Source: JBNKZU01 sp050301795
GTDB lineage: Bacteria > Pseudomonadota > Gammaproteobacteria > Thiohalomonadales > Thiohalomonadaceae
DNA length: 64,000 bases
Reading direction: 5' to 3'
Assembly (NCBI GenBank): GCA_050301795.1
Contig: JBNKZU010000003.1
Span: forward strand, 1-64,000
Shown here piece after piece: positions 60,008 to 64,000 of this stretch. Under the pieces are notes generated by a model. The model was not told the DNA's origin. It was given only the letters and a program-made list of their open reading frames with translations, and searched no databases. Both the position numbers and the translations under genes were made by a program. Numbering within the stretch: the first letter of the stretch is position 1; each line of letters starts with the position of its first letter.

Positions 60008-61045
60008 ATGGATGAAAACAAAAAGAAGGCGCTCTCCGCAGCGCTAGGCCAGATCGATAAGCAGTTTGGAAAAGGTTCAGTGATGCGAATGGGAGACTCA
60101 ACCGCAGATAGAACCATTGAAGGAATCTCGACCGGATCGATCGCTCTGGATGTTGCGCTGGGCATTGGTGGACTGCCAAAAGGTCGTGTAGTCGAGATCT
60201 ACGGCCCTGAATCCTCAGGCAAAACCACCTTAACCTTACAGGTCGTTGCTGAGGCACAAAAGGCTGGCGGCACTTGTGCCTTTATTGATGCCGAGCATGC
60301 GCTCGATCCGCTGTATGCTGAGAAGATTGGTGTTGATGTGGATGAACTATTGGTATCACAGCCAGATACGGGAGAGCAGGCACTTGAGATTACCGATATG
60401 TTGGTGAGATCCGGTGCCGTTGATGTTGTGGTTGTCGATTCTGTTGCGGCGCTAACACCTAAGGCTGAAATCGAAGGTGATATGGGCGACTCACACATGG
60501 GTCTGCAAGCAAGACTGATGTCACAGGCACTACGAAAGCTGACAGCAAATATCAAGCGCTCCAATACACTGGTGATCTTTATCAACCAGATCCGCATGAA
60601 GATCGGCGTGATGTTTGGTAACCCTGAAACAACAACAGGTGGTAACGCCCTGAAATTTTACGCCTCAGTTCGTCTCGATATTCGTCGCATTGGTGCGATT
60701 AAAAAGGGCGATGAGGTGACCGGCAATGAAACTCGAGTGAAGATCGTTAAGAATAAGGTTGCTCCACCCTTTAAACAGGTTGAGTTTGATATTCTTTATG
60801 GTGAAGGGATATCTCGTGAAGGCGAGATTATCGACCTGGGTGTGAAAGCGGGAATCGTCGAGAAGTCTGGTGCATGGTACAGCTATAACGGCGAACGTAT
60901 CGGTCAGGGAAAAGACAATGTCCGTAACTTCTTAAAAGAGAATCGTGAGATGGCGGCCGAAATCGAAGCGAAGATCCGTGAAGAGTTGCTTCCATCCAAA
61001 GCGGTCTCAGAGGTGATCGATCTCGAAACTGGAGAGGTGATGTAA
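60008..61045 (+). CDS. recA: recombinase RecA
   Basis: A 345-residue strand-exchange ATPase and LexA co-protease. Motifs: ALGQIDKQFGKGSVMRMGD, Walker A GPESSGKTTLTLQ, Walker B VVVDSVAALTPKAEIEG, loop 2 near MFGNPETTTGGNALKFYASV. The C-terminal tail is acidic as usual. The ribosome site GGAGG lies seven bases before the ATG. It has its own promoter with palindromic boxes and ends in a strong terminator. Confidence 0.98.
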   Translation: MDENKKKALSAALGQIDKQFGKGSVMRMGDSTADRTIEGISTGSIALDVALGIGGLPKGRVVEIYGPESSGKTTLTLQVVAEAQKAGGTCAFIDAEHALDPLYAEKIGVDVDELLVSQPDTGEQALEITDMLVRSGAVDVVVVDSVAALTPKAEIEGDMGDSHMGLQARLMSQALRKLTANIKRSNTLVIFINQIRMKIGVMFGNPETTTGGNALKFYASVRLDIRRIGAIKKGDEVTGNETRVKIVKNKVAPPFKQVEFDILYGEGISREGEIIDLGVKAGIVEKSGAWYSYNGERIGQGKDNVRNFLKENREMAAEIEAKIREELLPSKAVSEVIDLETGEVM

Positions 61046-61064
61046 CCACATCAGTTCAATCAAA

Positions 61065-61093
61065 AACGGCGAGTTAAACTCGCCGTTTTTTTT
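61065..61093 (+). terminator. rho-independent terminator of recA
   Basis: AACGGCGAGT (61065-61074) pairs perfectly with ACTCGCCGTT (61078-61087) around TAA, and the T-run extends to 61093. It ends 5 bp before the convergent ATPase stop. Confidence 0.95.
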
Positions 61094-61097
61094 GCTC

Positions 61098-62867
61098 TCA
61101 GCTCTCGCTGAAATGGGGTTGAGGTGTAACCCGCAACACCTCCTCAATAGAGGTTAAACCTTCGGCAACCTTTTGCGCTCCGGCAAGTCGGAGAGGGCGC
61201 ATTCCATCTTTTAGAGCCATCTTGCGAAGCTCTGTTAATCCGGCTCCTTTATTCACCAACTCCTGTAAGCCATGAGAGTAATCCATCATCTCATAGATAC
61301 CAATGCGACCTAAATAGCCGGTATTACGGCAGGTTTGACAGCCGACGGTACCATAGATCGTTTTTGGTTTTTCTGCTTTAAACGGCTTAAGCATATTTCT
61401 CCAAATCTCATCATCGACAGACATTTCAGCCTTACAATGAGGACAGAGAACCTTCACCAGTCTCTGTGCGACAACAGCAGATAGAACCGAGTTGATCAGG
61501 TAGGGTTCAACACCGATTTCTTTAAGTCGGGTAATGGCTGATGGTGCGTCATTGGTGTGGAGTGTTGAAAAGACCAAATGACCGGTTAATGACGCTTGGA
61601 TAGCCATATCGGCAGTCTCCTTATCCCTGATCTCACCCACCATAATGATGTCAGGATCCTGACGTAGCAAGGTGCGGATGCCCGAAGCGAAATCGACCCC
61701 AATGTTATGCAGAACCTGCATCTGGTTAAAATCAGGATCGATCATCTCAATCGGATCCTCGACGGTACAGACATTCACCTCTGGCCGCGCAAGACGTTTT
61801 AAGGTGGAGTAGAGCGTGGTCGTTTTACCAGAGCCTGTAGGGCCAGTGAGCAGAATAATGCCGTGAGGTTTCTGGATATGACGATTCCAGAATTTTTCAT
61901 CGTTCGCACTAAAGCCCATGTCATTGAAACTCTTGCCGGCAATATCCGGATCAAAGATCCGCATTACCATCTTCTCGCCAAATGCCGTCGGCATAATCGA
62001 AAGACGTAACTCGATCTCTTCGCCTTCAGGAGAGCGTGTTTTCATACGACCATCCTGCGGGCGTCTTTTCTCTGCAACATTCATACGACCAAGGATCTTG
62101 AGTCGACTGGTGACAGCAGTCATTACTGCAGTAGGCATGTCGTAAACATGGTGCATTACCCCGTCAATACGGAAACGGACATTACTACTCTCACGACGTG
62201 GCTCAAGGTGGATATCACTCGCCCGCTGTTCAAAGGCGAATTGCAATAGCCAATCTACGATAGAAACAACATGATGATCATTCGCATCAAGCTGGCCTTT
62301 ACGACCAAGATCCATCATCTGCTCAAGGTTTTGGATCGAGTCCCTGCTGGCATCAGCCTCGTTTCTTGCCGCAAAGACTGATTTTGAGATGCTAAAGAAC
62401 TCCTCAGAGAAGCGTTTAATCTCATCAGGAGTACAGAGTTGGATCTCAAAGCTTTTATGGAGAATATTGCCTAGCTCAAGTTGCCACTCAGTCAGAAAAG
62501 GCTCACAAGTACCCATGGTAACAACATCGCCATTAACGGCTAACGGCAGGATCGAATAACGCTTGGTGTAGTTGATAGAGATCACCGATGTAATCTCAGA
62601 GACATCAACCTTTAGAGGATCAATTGAGGCGACTGGAATATCAAGACGGGCACTCAACCATTTGGTAAGGAATTCTTGCGTTAGTCTGTTGTCGCTGTTG
62701 CTACGCTCTACACTGAATGTGGAAATGGTCTCAAATGGGTGGCGTTTAGTCTGAGAGAATTTTTGAAGATCCAATAGTTGTTTTGAATTCTTGTGATCAA
62801 ACAGATTGTCCTCTTCCAGCCAGCCAAGCACCTCTTCGAGTGTTAGATGATGTTCCACGTTTTTCAT
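61098..62867 (-). CDS. GspE/PilB-family secretion ATPase
   Basis: A 589-residue type II secretion or type IV pilus assembly ATPase. An N-terminal MshEN-like region (about 1-160) precedes the catalytic domain. Motifs: Walker A GPTGSGKTTTLYST, Asp box VEDPIEMIDPDFNQMQV, Walker B DPDIIMVGEIRDKETADMA, His box LTGHLVFSTLHTND, and a four-cysteine zinc site CPHC plus CQTC. It stands alone, on the opposite strand between recA and recX, with no pilin or gsp genes nearby. Type II secretion, pilus or MSHA use cannot be told apart. Confidence 0.88.
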   Translation of the reverse strand: MKNVEHHLTLEEVLGWLEEDNLFDHKNSKQLLDLQKFSQTKRHPFETISTFSVERSNSDNRLTQEFLTKWLSARLDIPVASIDPLKVDVSEITSVISINYTKRYSILPLAVNGDVVTMGTCEPFLTEWQLELGNILHKSFEIQLCTPDEIKRFSEEFFSISKSVFAARNEADASRDSIQNLEQMMDLGRKGQLDANDHHVVSIVDWLLQFAFEQRASDIHLEPRRESSNVRFRIDGVMHHVYDMPTAVMTAVTSRLKILGRMNVAEKRRPQDGRMKTRSPEGEEIELRLSIMPTAFGEKMVMRIFDPDIAGKSFNDMGFSANDEKFWNRHIQKPHGIILLTGPTGSGKTTTLYSTLKRLARPEVNVCTVEDPIEMIDPDFNQMQVLHNIGVDFASGIRTLLRQDPDIIMVGEIRDKETADMAIQASLTGHLVFSTLHTNDAPSAITRLKEIGVEPYLINSVLSAVVAQRLVKVLCPHCKAEMSVDDEIWRNMLKPFKAEKPKTIYGTVGCQTCRNTGYLGRIGIYEMMDYSHGLQELVNKGAGLTELRKMALKDGMRPLRLAGAQKVAEGLTSIEEVLRVTPQPHFSES

Positions 62868-63116
62868 ACAGATAACCTTGTGTTTTGATAACGGCGATAA
62901 TAGCCGTGTTTTTCAAAATATCTTCATCAAGAGAGTTGTGACTATAACCTATTCTTGATTATGCATGTTTATAACAGATTTTAATCTCATTCTACTCTAC
63001 ATATCCCTGAATCACCCTGCAAACCATGACTTTACAGGTGATATTCAAATAACTCTAATGGTACAATTCTTCGCTTTACCTGATGTGCCACACAATGAGT
63101 CCTCAGCACGAATAAA

Positions 63117-63581
63117 ATGGAAAATGACACCATCGAAAAAGTAGTGAAACAAGGCTATGCAGCTGCGTTAGCGATGCAGGTTCGAAGGGATCACAGTAAA
63201 CTGGAACTTAGACATAAACTCAGCCACAAGGGTTATGACAGTGATGTGGTTGAGATGGTGCTGGATAAACTGATTGATGATCGCCTGCTGGATGAACATC
63301 GGTTTGCAGAGGCCTATCTTCGTTCGCGAGTGGGGAAAGGCTATGGTCCTGAGCGGATTCGAATGGAATTGAAGGATCGAGGAGTCGATAGCGAAATAAT
63401 CCAAGAAGTGCTTGATGCTCAGGATAACGACTGGTATGAATTGGCACGACAAGCCTATCTTAAAAAGTATGGTGATCGTCAGTGTCAGAATTTTAATGAG
63501 ATTGCAAAACGTCGACGTTTTTTGATGCAGCGTGGTTACAATCACGATCAACAAAAATATGCGATGAGTGATGAAAACTGA
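63117..63581 (+). CDS. recX: regulatory protein RecX
   Basis: A 154-residue helical protein that restrains RecA filaments. The repeats read YAAALAMQVRRDHSKLELRH then LSHKGYDSDVVEMVLDKLID, and the core RFAEAYLRSRVGKGYGPERI. It is normally just after recA; here a reversed GspE-type gene and a recA terminator separate them, so it needs its own promoter in the 249-bp gap 62868-63116, in which I see no other gene. alaS begins 19 bp after its stop. Confidence 0.92.
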   Translation: MENDTIEKVVKQGYAAALAMQVRRDHSKLELRHKLSHKGYDSDVVEMVLDKLIDDRLLDEHRFAEAYLRSRVGKGYGPERIRMELKDRGVDSEIIQEVLDAQDNDWYELARQAYLKKYGDRQCQNFNEIAKRRRFLMQRGYNHDQQKYAMSDEN

Positions 63582-63600
63582 AACTCCCGGAATGTGATAG

Positions 63601-64000
63601 ATGAATAGCAGCGCAGAGATACGCAACGCATTTTTAAACTACTTCGAAACCCGCGGCCATACCGTTGTGCCGTCAAGCCCGTTAATTCCAGGAAATGATC
63701 CGACCCTGCTCTTTACCAATGCCGGCATGGTTCAGTTTAAAGATGTTTTCCTTGGCGACGATCATCGCAACTATAGTCGTGCAACTACGGTACAGCGTTG
63801 CGTGCGAGCTGGTGGCAAACATAATGACCTTGAAAACGTCGGATACACTGCCCGTCACCACACCTTCTTTGAGATGCTCGGAAACTTCAGCTTTGGAGAT
63901 TATTTTAAACATGACGCGATCCGCTTTGGATGGGAGTTTTTGACCCAAACATGCAAACTACCCCCCGAAAAGCTTTGGGTTACCGTATTTGAAGAGGACG
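63601..64000 (+). CDS. alaS: alanyl-tRNA synthetase (5' part, runs off the window)
   Basis: The first 133 codons of the class II alanyl-tRNA synthetase. Visible: SSAEIRNAFLNYFETRGHTV, SSPLIPGNDPTLLFTNAGMV, RATTVQRCVRAGGKHNDLEN (motif 2 region), and HHTFFEMLGNFSFGDYFK. It starts at ATG 63601 and remains open to the window end. Position after recX is the usual recA-recX-alaS order. Confidence 0.97.
   Translation, partial: MNSSAEIRNAFLNYFETRGHTVVPSSPLIPGNDPTLLFTNAGMVQFKDVFLGDDHRNYSRATTVQRCVRAGGKHNDLENVGYTARHHTFFEMLGNFSFGDYFKHDAIRFGWEFLTQTCKLPPEKLWVTVFEED

Noticed and set aside
63168..63626. 152-codon frame antisense to recX
   Set aside because: recX matches its family in the other strand; the antisense frame has no similarity or ribosome site.
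1..64000. tRNA, rRNA, CRISPR arrays, riboswitches and complete insertion sequences
   Set aside because: Looked for conserved tRNA arms, regularly spaced repeats, known leader motifs and transposase motifs; none was seen.

Overview
The window comes from a gammaproteobacterial chromosome with moderate to low GC. The evidence is the set of gene orders: mutL-miaA-hfq-hflX-hflK-hflC with DUF2065, hisZ and purA; mutS-pncC-thpR-recA followed by recX and alaS; argA of the fused kinase/GNAT type; and small gammaproteobacterial families (DUF3301, DUF1841, YcgN, DUF2164, DUF3087). No rRNA, tRNA, CRISPR array or intact transposon is visible. I do not assign a species.

Layout. 1-1650: accessory patch with a two-domain TIR gene flanked by 10-bp inverted repeats, next to a frameshifted, truncated integron integrase. 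1675-5330: DUF2164, modA, and the threonine-to-glycine pair tdh/kbl. 5320-5500: palindromic repeats, one supplying the kbl stop codon. 5539-9449: SulP transporter, divergent LysR regulator, and a SixA phosphatase fused to a decayed Nudix-like domain. 9586-11918: a translationally coupled pair, an 18-cysteine protein and a radical SAM/SPASM enzyme; I recognise no characterised equivalent, and it is the best candidate for an undescribed system. 12199-13344: two small membrane proteins.

13438-27212, all on the minus strand, is an acetate-uptake block. In transcription order it holds a small membrane protein, a CbrA-like SSS-domain histidine kinase, an NtrC-type regulator, a CNMP/CBS/DUF294 nucleotidyltransferase, DUF4212 plus an SSS symporter, a second DUF294 protein, a DEDDh exonuclease and acetyl-CoA synthetase. 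A textbook sigma-54 promoter and a 13-bp-arm palindrome with GTTAC/GTAAC boxes precede the first DUF294 gene. The same box precedes the kinase operon, so the regulator probably controls both.

27277-37571: HIT protein, DUF3301, then the mutL to purA housekeeping run. 37723-47678: flavin disulfide oxidoreductase, a RimK-type ligase operon, a LuxR regulator fused to an alpha/beta hydrolase lacking its nucleophile, a lipoprotein, and a class III cyclase coupled to a TPR lipoprotein. 47865-58754: nth, DUF1841, LysR, PerM-like permease, tsaB, argA, a DUF2238 protein, ycgN, pyk and mutS. 58893-64000: pncC, thpR, recA with a non-enterobacterial damage-box candidate, gspE/pilB-type ATPase, recX and the 5' part of alaS.

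Coding assignments rest on conserved motifs read by eye. Promoter, operator and attachment-site calls are pattern matches unless stated otherwise.
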